Shown one piece after another: positions 1-8,088 of a stretch of 64,000 nucleotides of DNA (position 1 is its first letter; each line of letters begins with the position of its first letter). Location of the stretch: NCBI GenBank assembly GCA_027320105.1, contig DAHVMA010000064.1, positions 45,880-109,879 of the forward strand, given 5' to 3'. The notes beneath the pieces are model-generated. The model saw only the letters and a list, made by a program, of their open reading frames with translations. It had not been told where the DNA came from and made no database searches. Source of the stretch: JAKAQB01 sp027320105 (GTDB taxonomy: Bacteria > Actinomycetota > Acidimicrobiia > Acidimicrobiales > Palsa-688). The position numbers and the translations under genes were made by a program.

Positions 1-283
1 GCGACGGTTCAACTACGAACGCATCTACACCCAACCGTCGTCGACCTCGCAGGGACGCGCCGTCGTCGCAGTCCTGCGCGCCCTGGTCGACTACTACGCC
101 GAGGACCCGTCCCGCCTCCCGGACCCGCAGCACCGACCCCCTTCCGGCACGGACGCCGTCCTGCGGGCCGTCACCTACGTGGCGGGGATGACCGACCGCT
201 TCGCCTTCGAGGCGGCTGTCACCCGCCTCGGCTGGGACCCTGCCCGCCTCCCGCGAGGCTTCGACGTCCCCGCCGCCGGCTGA
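1..283 (+). CDS. dgt: dGTP triphosphohydrolase, C-terminal end (partial)
   Basis: The frame starting at base 2 runs 93 codons to a TGA and is cut by the window edge. It reads as the C-terminal helical end of a dGTPase-type HD phosphohydrolase, which hydrolyses dGTP to deoxyguanosine and triphosphate. Recognisable pieces are the FNYERIY stretch, the helix ALVDYYAEDPSRLP and the near-terminal VAGMTDRFA motif typical of this family. The catalytic HD residues would lie upstream, outside the window. In Actinobacteria this gene often precedes dnaG, but here it is followed by unrelated genes. Confidence 0.8.
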   Translation, partial: RRFNYERIYTQPSSTSQGRAVVAVLRALVDYYAEDPSRLPDPQHRPPSGTDAVLRAVTYVAGMTDRFAFEAAVTRLGWDPARLPRGFDVPAAG

Positions 284-307
284 GCGGCCCGAGCACGGTC
301 TTGTCCC

Positions 308-469
308 GTGCCGATGCGCAGGGTGGAGAAGGTGGATGCGCTCGCCCGGCTGGCGCTCTTCGAGCACTGCACACGGCGTGACTTGACGGCGCTGGCGTCC
401 GTCGGCGTCGAGGAGGACTTTCCCCCCGGTGCCGTACGATGGCCCGACCCCCGAGAAGGAGCGCTAGGA
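308..469 (+). pseudogene. Cyclic-nucleotide-binding domain remnant
   Basis: From a GTG at 308 about 45 codons resemble the start of a CRP-type cyclic-nucleotide-binding domain: a helix VDALARLALFEHCTRRDL, then LTALASVGVEEDFPPGAV, where the first beta-roll strand begins. The similarity stops at about 450 and the frame then runs into the DUF3107 gene in the wrong phase, so the rest of the domain is missing. I read it as a truncated gene. It could instead be a short expressed peptide or chance similarity. Confidence 0.4.
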
Positions 470-470
470 C

Positions 471-716
471 GTGGACGTTCGCATCGGCGTCATCCAGACC
501 CCCAAGGAGATCGAACTGGAGCTCGGCGACGGCCAGGACGTCGACGTCGTCACCCACCAGGTCGAGGAAGCGCTCAGCTCCGAGCACGGAGTCCTCTGGA
601 TGACCGACCGCCGCGGCCGGCGGGTCGGAGTCCCGGCGAGCAAGGTGGCCTACGTGGAGCTCGACGCCGGCCACGAGGCTCGCCGGGTCGGATTCGGCGT
701 CGCCATCAACCGCTAG
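471..716 (+). CDS. DUF3107 family small protein
   Basis: An 81-residue acidic protein of the actinobacterial DUF3107 family, whose function is unknown. The start is GTG at 471, preceded by an AAGGAG ribosome binding site about 9 nt upstream. The family pattern is visible: an N-terminal strand VRIGVIQTPKEIELEL, a helix DVVTHQVEEAL, then WMTDRRGRRVGVPASKVAYVEL ending in VGFGVAINR. It lies 15 bp upstream of the two Get3-like ATPases on the same strand, so it may share their transcript. Nothing in the sequence gives a biochemical role. Confidence 0.8.
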   Translation: MDVRIGVIQTPKEIELELGDGQDVDVVTHQVEEALSSEHGVLWMTDRRGRRVGVPASKVAYVELDAGHEARRVGFGVAINR

Positions 717-731
717 CCGCCGGGCCCGTTC

Positions 732-1679
732 GTGGTCGACCTGCTGGACCGGCGCTTGGTCTTTGTCACGGGCAAGGGCGGGGTCGGAAAGACCACGGTC
801 GCTGCCGCCCTCGCCGCCCTGGCTGCCGGCCGGGGCCGGCGTACCCTCGTGTGCGAGGTCGACGCCAAAGGCAACATGGCTGACTTCTTCGAGACCGGGC
901 CGACGCAGTTCGAGGAGCGCCGGATCGCTCCCAACTTGTGGGCCATGTCCATGGACACCGAGGCGTCCCTCCGCCAGTACCTTGCCCTCCAGCTGCACCT
1001 GCCGATGTTCGCAGCCATCGGACCGCTCGCGAGGATGCTGGACTTCGTCGCCTCGGCCGCGCCGGGCGTGCGCGAGATCGTGACCGTCGGCAAGCTGTGC
1101 TGGGAGGTGCGCGAGCGCCACTACGACACCGTTGTCGTCGACGCCTCCGCCTCCGGCCACATCGTCAGCCAGCTGTCCGCCCCAGAGGCCATCAACCAAC
1201 TGGTGCAGGTCGGCCTCGTCCGCCAGCAGACGGGCTGGATGCTCGACATCCTCGGCGACCCGGCCACCACCGGCCTGGTGGCGGTGGCCACCCCCGACGA
1301 GATGCCGGTCAGCGAGACCCTCGAGCTGGTCGGGCGCGTCCGTGGGGAGACGAACGTGGACCTGGCGGCCGTCGTCGTCAACCGGGTCCTGCCCGAGTTG
1401 TTCAGCCGCAGCGAAGAGGCCCTCTTCGGGCGCCTCGGCGAGCCGCGCGTCACCGCCTCCCTCGACGCCGAGCTCGCCTCGCCGTCGCGCCCGCTGCTCG
1501 ACGCCGCCCGGCTGATGGTCACCACCCGGCGCAGCCGGACCGAGCACTTGGAGCGGCTGCGCGCCGGGACAGATCCAGCGGTGCCGCTGCTCTACGTGCC
1601 CTACCTGTTCATCCGCTCCCACGGCATGCGGGCGACCCATCAGGTCGCCGACGCCCTGGCGGCGGAGCTGGGGTACTGA
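732..1679 (+). CDS. Get3/ArsA-like ATPase, first of a pair
   Basis: A 315-residue SIMIBI-class ATPase related to ArsA/Get3. The deviant Walker A loop GKGGVGKT is at residues 14-21 and includes the signature first lysine. The switch II region reads DASASGH in place of the usual DxPxTGH. Mycobacteria carry a matching adjacent pair (Rv3679/Rv3680, called BagAB), and this protein resembles Rv3679. No membrane segment is seen, so it should be cytosolic. It ends one base before the second ATPase starts, implying co-translation and a heteromeric complex. Arsenite export is unlikely because no ArsB or ArsD is nearby. Confidence 0.85.
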   Translation: MVDLLDRRLVFVTGKGGVGKTTVAAALAALAAGRGRRTLVCEVDAKGNMADFFETGPTQFEERRIAPNLWAMSMDTEASLRQYLALQLHLPMFAAIGPLARMLDFVASAAPGVREIVTVGKLCWEVRERHYDTVVVDASASGHIVSQLSAPEAINQLVQVGLVRQQTGWMLDILGDPATTGLVAVATPDEMPVSETLELVGRVRGETNVDLAAVVVNRVLPELFSRSEEALFGRLGEPRVTASLDAELASPSRPLLDAARLMVTTRRSRTEHLERLRAGTDPAVPLLYVPYLFIRSHGMRATHQVADALAAELGY

Positions 1680-1680
1680 A

Positions 1681-2859
1681 GTGGTACGGGGCACCCAGGC
1701 CGACGGCGGCGTCCACTCGCTCGATGCCCTCTACGCGGCCAAGGAGATCGTCATTGTCTGCGGCTCCGGCGGCGTCGGCAAGACCACCACCGCCGCCGCC
1801 ACGGCGGCCATGGCTGCCGTCCACCACGGCGGCCGGGTGCTCGTGGTCACCGTCGACCCCGCCCGGCGGCTGGCCGACGCGCTGGGCATCGGCGGGTTCG
1901 GCAACGAGGCCCGCCAGGTGCCGCCCGATGCCTTCGCCGCCGCCGGCGTCGAGCCGCGCGGCGAGCTGTGGGCCGCCATGCTCGACGCTCGCCAGAGCTG
2001 GGACGCGCTCGTCCGCCGCCACGCCCCAGACGCGCAGACCGAGCGCCGGATCCTCGAGAACCCGCTGTACCAGAACATCGCGGGCAAGTTCGTCCAGAGC
2101 CATGACTACATCGCCATGGAGCGGCTGTACGAGCTGCACACCGAGGGCCGCTACGACCTGATCGTCGTCGACACCCCACCGACGCGCAACGCGGTCGACT
2201 TCATCGAAGCGCCGGCGCGCATGGCGGAGTTCTTCTCCTCCCGGCTGCTGCGGCTCCTGATCGTCCCGTACCGCAGGCGGGTCGTGAACCTCGCCAGCCG
2301 GCCCTTCTACCAGGTCGCCGACCGCATCCTCGGCTCGCAGTTCCTCTCGGACATCGCCGAGTTCTTCATCCTCTTCCAGACGATGTACGGCGGCTTCGTG
2401 GCCCGGGCGCGGGCGGTCGAGCGACTGCTCCACGACAAGCGGACGACGTTCGTCGTCGTCAGCACCCTCGAGGCCGCTCCGGCCCACGAGGCCGAGCTCT
2501 TCCTGCAGGTCCTGCGATCCAAGCGCTTCCACGTCGGCGCCTTGGTGCTCAACCGGGTGCTGCCGCCGTACCTCCTCGACCCCGATGGCGGGGCGGCGGC
2601 TTCGCGCCTCGTCGCCGGCGCCCCCGACATCGCCCGCCGGCTCGCTCCTCTTCTCGACGCCGGCGAGCCATCGGTCGAGCGGATCCTGACCGAGGTAGGA
2701 GAGGCCTATCGCAACCTGCGGGTGGTCGCGAAGGCCGAGGCGGCCGAGCGGGAGGAGCTGGCCGCCGTGCCCGACGTCGTTGCCACCGCCCCCGAGCTCG
2801 ACGCCGACATCCATGACCTCGCCGGCCTGCTGCGGCTCGGCATGCTGATCTGGAACTGA
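1681..2859 (+). CDS. Get3/ArsA-like ATPase, second of a pair
   Basis: A 392-residue partner of the preceding ATPase, starting at GTG 1681. Its P-loop reads CGSGGVGKTT (about residues 27-36). It keeps the catalytic lysine but lacks the intermolecular signature lysine, as in the mycobacterial homologue Rv3680. The strand LVVTVDPARRLADALGI and the switch region DTPPTRNAVDF are well conserved. The asymmetry between the two P-loops suggests a heterodimer in which the nucleotide sites differ. The C-terminal helical part (residues about 300-392) is consistent with a client-binding or regulatory helical domain. Confidence 0.85.
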   Translation: MVRGTQADGGVHSLDALYAAKEIVIVCGSGGVGKTTTAAATAAMAAVHHGGRVLVVTVDPARRLADALGIGGFGNEARQVPPDAFAAAGVEPRGELWAAMLDARQSWDALVRRHAPDAQTERRILENPLYQNIAGKFVQSHDYIAMERLYELHTEGRYDLIVVDTPPTRNAVDFIEAPARMAEFFSSRLLRLLIVPYRRRVVNLASRPFYQVADRILGSQFLSDIAEFFILFQTMYGGFVARARAVERLLHDKRTTFVVVSTLEAAPAHEAELFLQVLRSKRFHVGALVLNRVLPPYLLDPDGGAAASRLVAGAPDIARRLAPLLDAGEPSVERILTEVGEAYRNLRVVAKAEAAEREELAAVPDVVATAPELDADIHDLAGLLRLGMLIWN

Positions 2860-2892
2860 TCTGGCACCGATCCGGAGCTCTCGGGAGTCGCC

Positions 2893-4368
2893 TTGGCAAC
2901 CGTAACCGACCTTCTCGAGGAGCACACCTCCTACGACGCCGCCGTCGTCGGTCACCTGCAGAGGCTGGTGGCGTCGTGGGGAACGCTCTCGGACCTCTGC
3001 TTCGCTGACCTGCTCCTGTTCGCACCGGTCGACTGGGCGACGGACCGCTTCGTGATCCTCGGGCAGGTCCGGCCCACCACCAACCGAACCCTCCACCTCG
3101 ACGATCTCGTCGGCAGGGTCGTATTCGAGCACGAGCGACCTCTCGTCGGCCGGGGATGGCGCCTCGGGGCCGTCGTCGAGGGCGAGATCGACATCACGAG
3201 CCGCAACGAACGCGCCCGGATGGTCTGCATCCCCGTCCGCTGGCGAGGCGAGCTGGTCGCGGTGCTGACCCGTGAGTCTGCGCTGTCGGTCGGCCGTCGC
3301 CCCGGCGAGCTGGAGCGGGCGTACGTCGAAGTCTTCGACCGGCTGGCGAGGATGATCGCCAGCGGGGAGTTCCCGTTCCCCGTCGACGAGGAGGGTGAGG
3401 CGCCACGCGTCGGCGACGGCGTCATGGTCCTCGACGCCAGCGGTCGGGTGGAGTTCGCCTCCCCCAACGCCGTCAACGCCTTGCACCGCCTCGGCCTCTA
3501 CAACTCGATCGAAGGTGCCCGGCTTGACGAGACGGGTCTGACGGAGGCCCAGAACGCCGTGGAGGTGGCGTTCGCGCAGCAGCTGCCGGCGTCCCAGGAG
3601 GTGATCAAGGGTCCCGACGCCGTGGTGATCATCCGCTGCGTCCCTCTTCTCGACCACGGCAACGTCACCGGTGCGTTCGTGCTGCTGCACGACGTCACCG
3701 AGCTGCGCCGCCGGGACCGCCTTTTGCTGTCCAAGGACGCTGCCATCCGGGAGGTCCACCATCGCGTCAAGAACAACCTCCAGACCATCTCGTCGCTGCT
3801 CCGCCTCCAGGCACGCCGCTTGCCGGCGGGTGCAGGTCGTCACGCGCTCGAGGAAGCCGAACGCCGTGTCCGCTCCATAGCGGTCGTCCACGAGATCCTC
3901 TCGCGCGACACTACCGACCAGGTGCACTTCAACGACATCCTCCCGTCGCTGCTCCGGATGGCCGAGGACCTTGCCTCGACCGACGCACCGCTGCGCATCA
4001 CGACCCGGGGCGATGCCGGCAACCTCCAGGCCGCCCTGGCGACACCGCTCGCTGTGGTGATCACCGAGTTGCTGCAGAACGCCGCCGAGCACGCCTTCCC
4101 CGAAGACAAAGGCGCATCCGGGGAGCTGCGGGTGGACGTCGAACTGGTCCGGCGGGACCGGGAGCTCTCCGTCACCGTGCGGGACAACGGGGTCGGCCTG
4201 CCGGCAGGGTTCCAGATCGAGCAGAGCGCGAGCCTGGGTCTCTCCATCGTCCGCAGCCTCATCGGAACCCAGCTCGGGGGGCACATCGACATGCGCACCG
4301 ACGGGGGGACCGTCGTCGAGCTGACCATCCCGCTCGACGTGGTGGACGAGGATCTCGAGCGCCTTTAG
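2893..4368 (+). CDS. pdtaS: PdtaS-type sensor histidine kinase
   Basis: A 491-residue soluble histidine kinase close to mycobacterial PdtaS (Rv3220c). Order: N-terminal GAF-like domain (about 1-155), PAS domain (about 165-275), a HisKA_2 dimerisation region with the phospho-acceptor box VHHRVKNNLQTISSLLRLQA (about 289-308), and an HATPase domain with N-box ELLQNAAEHAF and G-box DNGVGLP. There are no transmembrane helices. The start is TTG 2893 with GGGAG upstream; it aligns with the family N-terminus (DLLEEHT). PdtaS normally phosphorylates PdtaR, an RNA-binding ANTAR regulator that is not in this window. It converges on the whiB gene, the same arrangement as whiB1/pdtaS in Mycobacterium tuberculosis. 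Confidence 0.92.
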   Translation: MATVTDLLEEHTSYDAAVVGHLQRLVASWGTLSDLCFADLLLFAPVDWATDRFVILGQVRPTTNRTLHLDDLVGRVVFEHERPLVGRGWRLGAVVEGEIDITSRNERARMVCIPVRWRGELVAVLTRESALSVGRRPGELERAYVEVFDRLARMIASGEFPFPVDEEGEAPRVGDGVMVLDASGRVEFASPNAVNALHRLGLYNSIEGARLDETGLTEAQNAVEVAFAQQLPASQEVIKGPDAVVIIRCVPLLDHGNVTGAFVLLHDVTELRRRDRLLLSKDAAIREVHHRVKNNLQTISSLLRLQARRLPAGAGRHALEEAERRVRSIAVVHEILSRDTTDQVHFNDILPSLLRMAEDLASTDAPLRITTRGDAGNLQAALATPLAVVITELLQNAAEHAFPEDKGASGELRVDVELVRRDRELSVTVRDNGVGLPAGFQIEQSASLGLSIVRSLIGTQLGGHIDMRTDGGTVVELTIPLDVVDEDLERL

Positions 4369-4463
4369 GCCCCTTCAGGCCGGGGTGGGTGGCGTGGGTG
4401 GCGAGTTGCCCCCCCGCCCGGCTGCCAGCGCAGCGGTGGTCTGCGCGCCCGGGGCGCGGCCGG

Positions 4464-4757
4464 CTACGACGCCGCGAGCCGCTGGCGGCCGAGCCAGCTC
4501 TTGCGCAGCTTCCGCCGCTCCTCCTCGGAGGTGCCGCCCCAGATCCCCGACTCCTGGTTGGTCGCGAGCGCGAACTCGAGGCAGGCCTGACGTGCCGCGC
4601 ACTCGTGGCACACGGCCTTCGCCGCCGCGATCTGCTCCAGCGCCAGGCCGGTCGTCCCTACCGGGAAGAACAGATCCGGGTCGGTATCTCGGCAGGAGGC
4701 TCGCTCGCGCCAGTCGTCGAGATCCCACTCGATGCTGCGGCTCCAGGTGAGCGCCAA
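4464..4757 (-). CDS. whiB1: WhiB-family iron-sulfur regulator (WhiB1-like)
   Basis: A 97-residue WhiB protein. The four [4Fe-4S] ligands are Cys22, Cys50, Cys53 and Cys59 (spacing C-x27-C-x2-C-x5-C), followed by the family turn GIWGG at 71-75 and a basic C-terminal tail (RRKLRKSWLGRQR) for DNA binding. The start is TTG 4757 with GGAGG 6 nt upstream. WhiB1-type proteins bind region 4 of the main sigma factor and respond to nitric oxide. Its position between a PdtaS kinase and a DAGK-type lipid kinase matches Rv3218-Rv3219-Rv3220c, which supports the WhiB1 assignment over other WhiBs. Confidence 0.9.
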   Translation of the reverse strand: MALTWSRSIEWDLDDWRERASCRDTDPDLFFPVGTTGLALEQIAAAKAVCHECAARQACLEFALATNQESGIWGGTSEEERRKLRKSWLGRQRLAAS

Positions 4758-4977
4758 GACATGCCTCCGGCAGGTTTGTGAAAACTTTCACGTACCCGGC
4801 CAGCTACGCGTGCCGTTCACGTGGTGGTGGAGTCACTGTACGGCGGGTGCCCCTCAGGTGCAAGGGATGTGGAACCGTTGTTTGCCCAACAAAGCGGGGT
4901 GGTGCTCGCCATCGCCCGGGGCTGCGTGCTCCCGGCCCGCACGCGCGGGCTGCGGAGCGGGGAGGCTGCCGGTCCAC

Positions 4978-5964
4978 CTACCGGGTACCCGGCAGATGGG
5001 CGTGGGGGAGGACCAGCCGCATGGCGTCGGGCACGTAGCGCACGACCAGCCGGTCGACCTCCCCGACATGGTCGCCGTCCACCTGGTAGGGCAGGGGACG
5101 GTGGCCGACGAGCTCGATCGTGGCGATGCCGCGGCCGGCGACCACACGCCGGCCGCCGGCCAAGGCACCGCCCCGCATCGCCGACAGGGTGACGCCGAGC
5201 AGGGTCGGCAGCCCGATCGACCGGAAGGCGACCACGCCGAGGCCGTCGCCGAGGCGCAGCCCGGGTAGAAGGTCGATGGGGCGTTGGTTGAAGTACGTGT
5301 AGGGGCCGGTGTTGAGGCAGACGGCGAGCAGGCCGTCGAGTCCGTCGAGCGCGGCGGCGCCGGCCGGCCTCACGGCCCGGCCACCCCCACCGTCGTCGCC
5401 GTCGCCTCCCACATGGATCGTGAACCACGGCCGCGACCGGTCGACGCCCCGAGCCCACGTCGAGACCGCAGCCGTCACGAACACCGCCGAACCGAGGAAG
5501 CGCTTGGCGCCCGCCCGCTTCTCCACCTCGGCCACCACGGCGGCGTCGTAGCCGGCGCCGACGTGGAACAGGAAGTACCGGCCGTTGGCCTGGCCGAGAC
5601 CGACGGTCGGGAAGTCACCTGCGGCGAGCGCCGGCAGCAGCTCGCCGGTGGCCTCGATCGGATCATTGGTCATGCCGAGGCTCCGCGCGAACACGTTCGT
5701 GCTCCCTCCGGGGAGCACGGCGAGGGCCGTGCCGGTGCCTACGAGGCCGTTGGCCGCCTCGTTGAGGGTCCCATCGCCACCGAGCACGACGACGACGTCG
5801 GCGCCCTCCGTCGCGGCGCCCTGGGCCAGCCGGGTGGCGTGGCCCCGCCGGCTCGTCGAGGCGACGGTCACGGCGTGGTCGGCCGCGAGCGCCTTCTGGA
5901 TCACCACCCGAGCCCTGGCGGTGACCGACGACGCCGACGCGTTGACGACGAACAGGATGCGCAT
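4978..5964 (-). CDS. Diacylglycerol/lipid kinase family protein
   Basis: A 328-residue member of the DAGK catalytic family, which phosphorylates diacylglycerol, sphingosine-like or polyprenol lipids with ATP. The nucleotide-binding motif GGDGTLNEAANG starts at residue 62 and is followed by LAVLPGGSTNVFARSLG. The C-terminal beta-sandwich has QVDGDHVG near the end, as in YegS/DgkB. It is soluble and probably membrane-associated. The exact lipid substrate cannot be read from the sequence. The homologue Rv3218 lies next to whiB1 in mycobacteria, so the neighbourhood is conserved. Confidence 0.85.
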   Translation of the reverse strand: MRILFVVNASASSVTARARVVIQKALAADHAVTVASTSRRGHATRLAQGAATEGADVVVVLGGDGTLNEAANGLVGTGTALAVLPGGSTNVFARSLGMTNDPIEATGELLPALAAGDFPTVGLGQANGRYFLFHVGAGYDAAVVAEVEKRAGAKRFLGSAVFVTAAVSTWARGVDRSRPWFTIHVGGDGDDGGGGRAVRPAGAAALDGLDGLLAVCLNTGPYTYFNQRPIDLLPGLRLGDGLGVVAFRSIGLPTLLGVTLSAMRGGALAGGRRVVAGRGIATIELVGHRPLPYQVDGDHVGEVDRLVVRYVPDAMRLVLPHAHLPGTR

Positions 5965-6005
5965 ACGGGTCCCCGACTATTGGACGCGCCAGCTCGGACC
6001 GCTTG

Positions 6006-6758
6006 TCAGGAGGACTCTGCCGACGTGCGGAGCTGGGCGACGCTGCGGGCGAGCAGCCGGGACACGTGCATCTGGGAGATGCCGAGCCGGGTGGCGATCT
6101 CCGACTGGGTGAGACCGTCGAAGAAGCGGAGGTGGAGGATGAGCTGCTCCCGCTCGGGGAGCTGGCGGAGGAGGGGGGAGAGGGTGGCCCGGCGCTCGGC
6201 GTCCTCGATCGCCGGGTCGTCGGCGCCGATGCGCGAGCCGAGGGTCTCGCTCTCGCCGTCTCCGGAGACGGGGGCGTCGAGCGAGGCGAAGCGGTAGGCC
6301 TGGCCGGCCTCGAGGGCCTCGAGGACTTCTTCTTCGGAGACCTCGACCTCGGCCGCCAGTTGGGCGATGGTGGGTGAGCGGCCGAGCTCCTGGCCGAGCG
6401 TGGCGACCACCTTGCCGAGGCGAAGGTAGAGCTCCTGCATACGCCGGGGCGCCCGGATGGCCCAGCCCTTGTCCCGGAAGTGGCGCTTGAGCTCGCCGAC
6501 GATGGTGTGGGTGGCGTAGGTGCTGAACTCGACACCCCGGGTGGGGTCGAAGCGGCCGACCGCTTTCAGCAGCCCCAGCGACGCCACTTGAACCAGGTCG
6601 TCGAGCGGCTCTCCGCGGTTGGCGAACCGGCGGGCGAGGTACTCGGCGAGGCCGAGGTGGGCGGCGACGAGCTCGTCGCGCAACGCCACGTCGCCCGTCC
6701 GGGCGTACTCGACGAACTTCGTCCGCAGCTCGTCGCGCTCCGGCGGCGGGGGGGTCAC
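6006..6758 (-). CDS. sigF: Stress sigma factor, SigF/SigB group
   Basis: A 250-residue group 3 sigma-70 factor. Region 2 contains LVQVASLGLLKAVGRFDP and FSTYATHTIVGELKRHFRD, region 3 contains the RRMQEL helix, and region 4 ends with the HTH TQSEIATRLGISQMHVSRLL. Region 1.1 is absent, as in SigF/SigB. The GTG start (6758) overlaps the stop of the upstream anti-sigma gene by 4 nt, so the pair is translationally coupled like usfX-sigF of mycobacteria. It should direct a general-stress or stationary-phase regulon and be held inactive by the RsbW-like partner. Confidence 0.9.
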   Translation of the reverse strand: MTPPPPERDELRTKFVEYARTGDVALRDELVAAHLGLAEYLARRFANRGEPLDDLVQVASLGLLKAVGRFDPTRGVEFSTYATHTIVGELKRHFRDKGWAIRAPRRMQELYLRLGKVVATLGQELGRSPTIAQLAAEVEVSEEEVLEALEAGQAYRFASLDAPVSGDGESETLGSRIGADDPAIEDAERRATLSPLLRQLPEREQLILHLRFFDGLTQSEIATRLGISQMHVSRLLARSVAQLRTSAESS

Positions 6759-7147
6759 GGCGCCAGGGCGTCATGGCGCCGCTTGACGAGCCGGAACGTC
6801 GGTCCGCCGTCCGATGCCCGCAGGTCGTGCTCGTCGACCAGCGCGTGGAGGATGACCTCGGAGAGCTCGGAGAGGCCGACCTTGCCGTCGGAGCCGTGGA
6901 AGTGACCCCTGCCCTCCACAACGAGGCTGTCGGTGGCGAGCACGTAGCGGATGGCCACGGTGCCTTCCCTGCCCCCGCTGCCGGTGAGCCCGTAGCACAG
7001 CTCGTCGATCGCCAGGCGGAGGTCCTCGACCTCGTCGAAGGTGAACCCGAGGCGGCTGGCCAGTCCGGCCGCGGTCACCCGGGCGAGCCGGAGGTACTCC
7101 GGGCTTGCCGGTACCACCAGCCGCACCTCGTCGTCGCTCGTGGCCAC
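6755..7147 (-). CDS. rsbW: RsbW-like anti-sigma factor (GHKL kinase fold)
   Basis: A 130-residue protein with the size and pattern of an RsbW/UsfX anti-sigma factor. It begins with a strand VRLVVPASPEYLRLARVTAA, followed by the N-box helix DEVEDLRLAIDELCYGL; the conserved asparagine of that box is replaced (DELCYG instead of ELxxNA). The start is GTG 7147 because an AAGGAGGAG ribosome binding site lies a few bases upstream; the open frame further upstream is spurious. It overlaps sigF by 4 nt. It should bind and inhibit SigF. No anti-anti-sigma gene is adjacent. Confidence 0.82.
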   Translation of the reverse strand: MATSDDEVRLVVPASPEYLRLARVTAAGLASRLGFTFDEVEDLRLAIDELCYGLTGSGGREGTVAIRYVLATDSLVVEGRGHFHGSDGKVGLSELSEVILHALVDEHDLRASDGGPTFRLVKRRHDALAP

Positions 7148-7311
7148 CGGCTCCTCCTTCGGGTTGGTGTGGGGCTGGCTACCCGCAATCGGCTCGGACG
7201 TCACGGGGCGGACGTCACGGGGCGAGCGTGGCGCGGGCGTGAGGGACGCGGGCGGCGCGCCGAGAGGCGTCAAGTGGTGAAAGGTCACCGACGTACGGGA
7301 GACTACGCGGC

Positions 7312-8088
7312 ATGAACGTCGTCGTCTGCGCCAAGCAGATCCCCGACCCGGCCAACCCAGGCCAGCTGTCGCCCGACACGCACACCCTCGTGCGGGAGGG
7401 GAAGCTGATGCTGGACGACTCCGACGCCTACGGCGTGGAGCTGGGTCTCCAGCTCGTCGAGGCGGCGGGGGGTGAGGTGACACTGGTGTCGATGGCACCC
7501 CACGCCGAGACTTCGGGGTTGCGGACGGCGCTCGCGATGGGAGCGGCGAAGGCGATCCTCGTCTCTGACGAAGCACTGGTCGGCTCGGACGCGCTGTCGA
7601 CGGCGAAGGTGCTGGCCGCCGCGATCCGCCGTGCCGAGCCGGACCTGATCATCGCCGCTACCGAGTCGACGGACGGCTACACGGGGACGCTGCCCGTGCA
7701 GCTCGCCCAGTTGCTCGGCCTTCCCTCGGTCACCTTCGCCAAGAGGCTCACCGTCGCGGACGGCAAGGTGAGGGCCGACCGCCAGACCGAGTCCGGCTAC
7801 GACGAGGTGGAGGCCCCCCTGCCGGCGGTGGTGACGGTGACAGCGGGGGTGGTGGAGCCCAGGTACCCGTCGTTCAAGGGGATCATGGCGGCCAAGAACA
7901 AGCCGATCGAGCAGCTCTCGCTGGCCGACCTCGGCATCGACCCGTCGACGGTGGGATGGGCGGGCGCCCGCCAGGAGGTGGTTTCGGTGGTGGCCGCCGA
8001 GGCCCGCGCGGGGGGCGAGATCGTGGTGGACGACGGCGATGCCCATGAGCGGATCGTGGCCTTCCTCGAGCAGCTGAAGGTGATCTAG
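7312..8088 (+). CDS. etfB: Electron transfer flavoprotein, beta subunit
   Basis: A 258-residue EtfB (FixA). The N-terminus MNVVVCAKQIPDP and the signature ATESTDGYTGTLPVQLAQLL (about residues 120-139), followed by the KRLTV segment, are typical. Together with EtfA it forms the soluble heterodimer that takes electrons from acyl-CoA and other dehydrogenases and delivers them to ETF:quinone oxidoreductase. Its TAG stop overlaps the GTG start of etfA by one base, so the two subunits are co-translated. A dehydrogenase partner is not encoded nearby. Confidence 0.95.
   Translation: MNVVVCAKQIPDPANPGQLSPDTHTLVREGKLMLDDSDAYGVELGLQLVEAAGGEVTLVSMAPHAETSGLRTALAMGAAKAILVSDEALVGSDALSTAKVLAAAIRRAEPDLIIAATESTDGYTGTLPVQLAQLLGLPSVTFAKRLTVADGKVRADRQTESGYDEVEAPLPAVVTVTAGVVEPRYPSFKGIMAAKNKPIEQLSLADLGIDPSTVGWAGARQEVVSVVAAEARAGGEIVVDDGDAHERIVAFLEQLKVI

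Noticed and set aside
732..2859. Arsenite efflux ATPases (arsA)
   Set aside because: No arsB, arsC, arsD or arsR nearby; the pair matches the mycobacterial Get3-like pair better.
1609..4284. An 891-codon minus-strand open frame opposite the Get3-like ATPase and pdtaS
   Set aside because: Antisense of well-conserved genes, with low-complexity composition typical of shadows.
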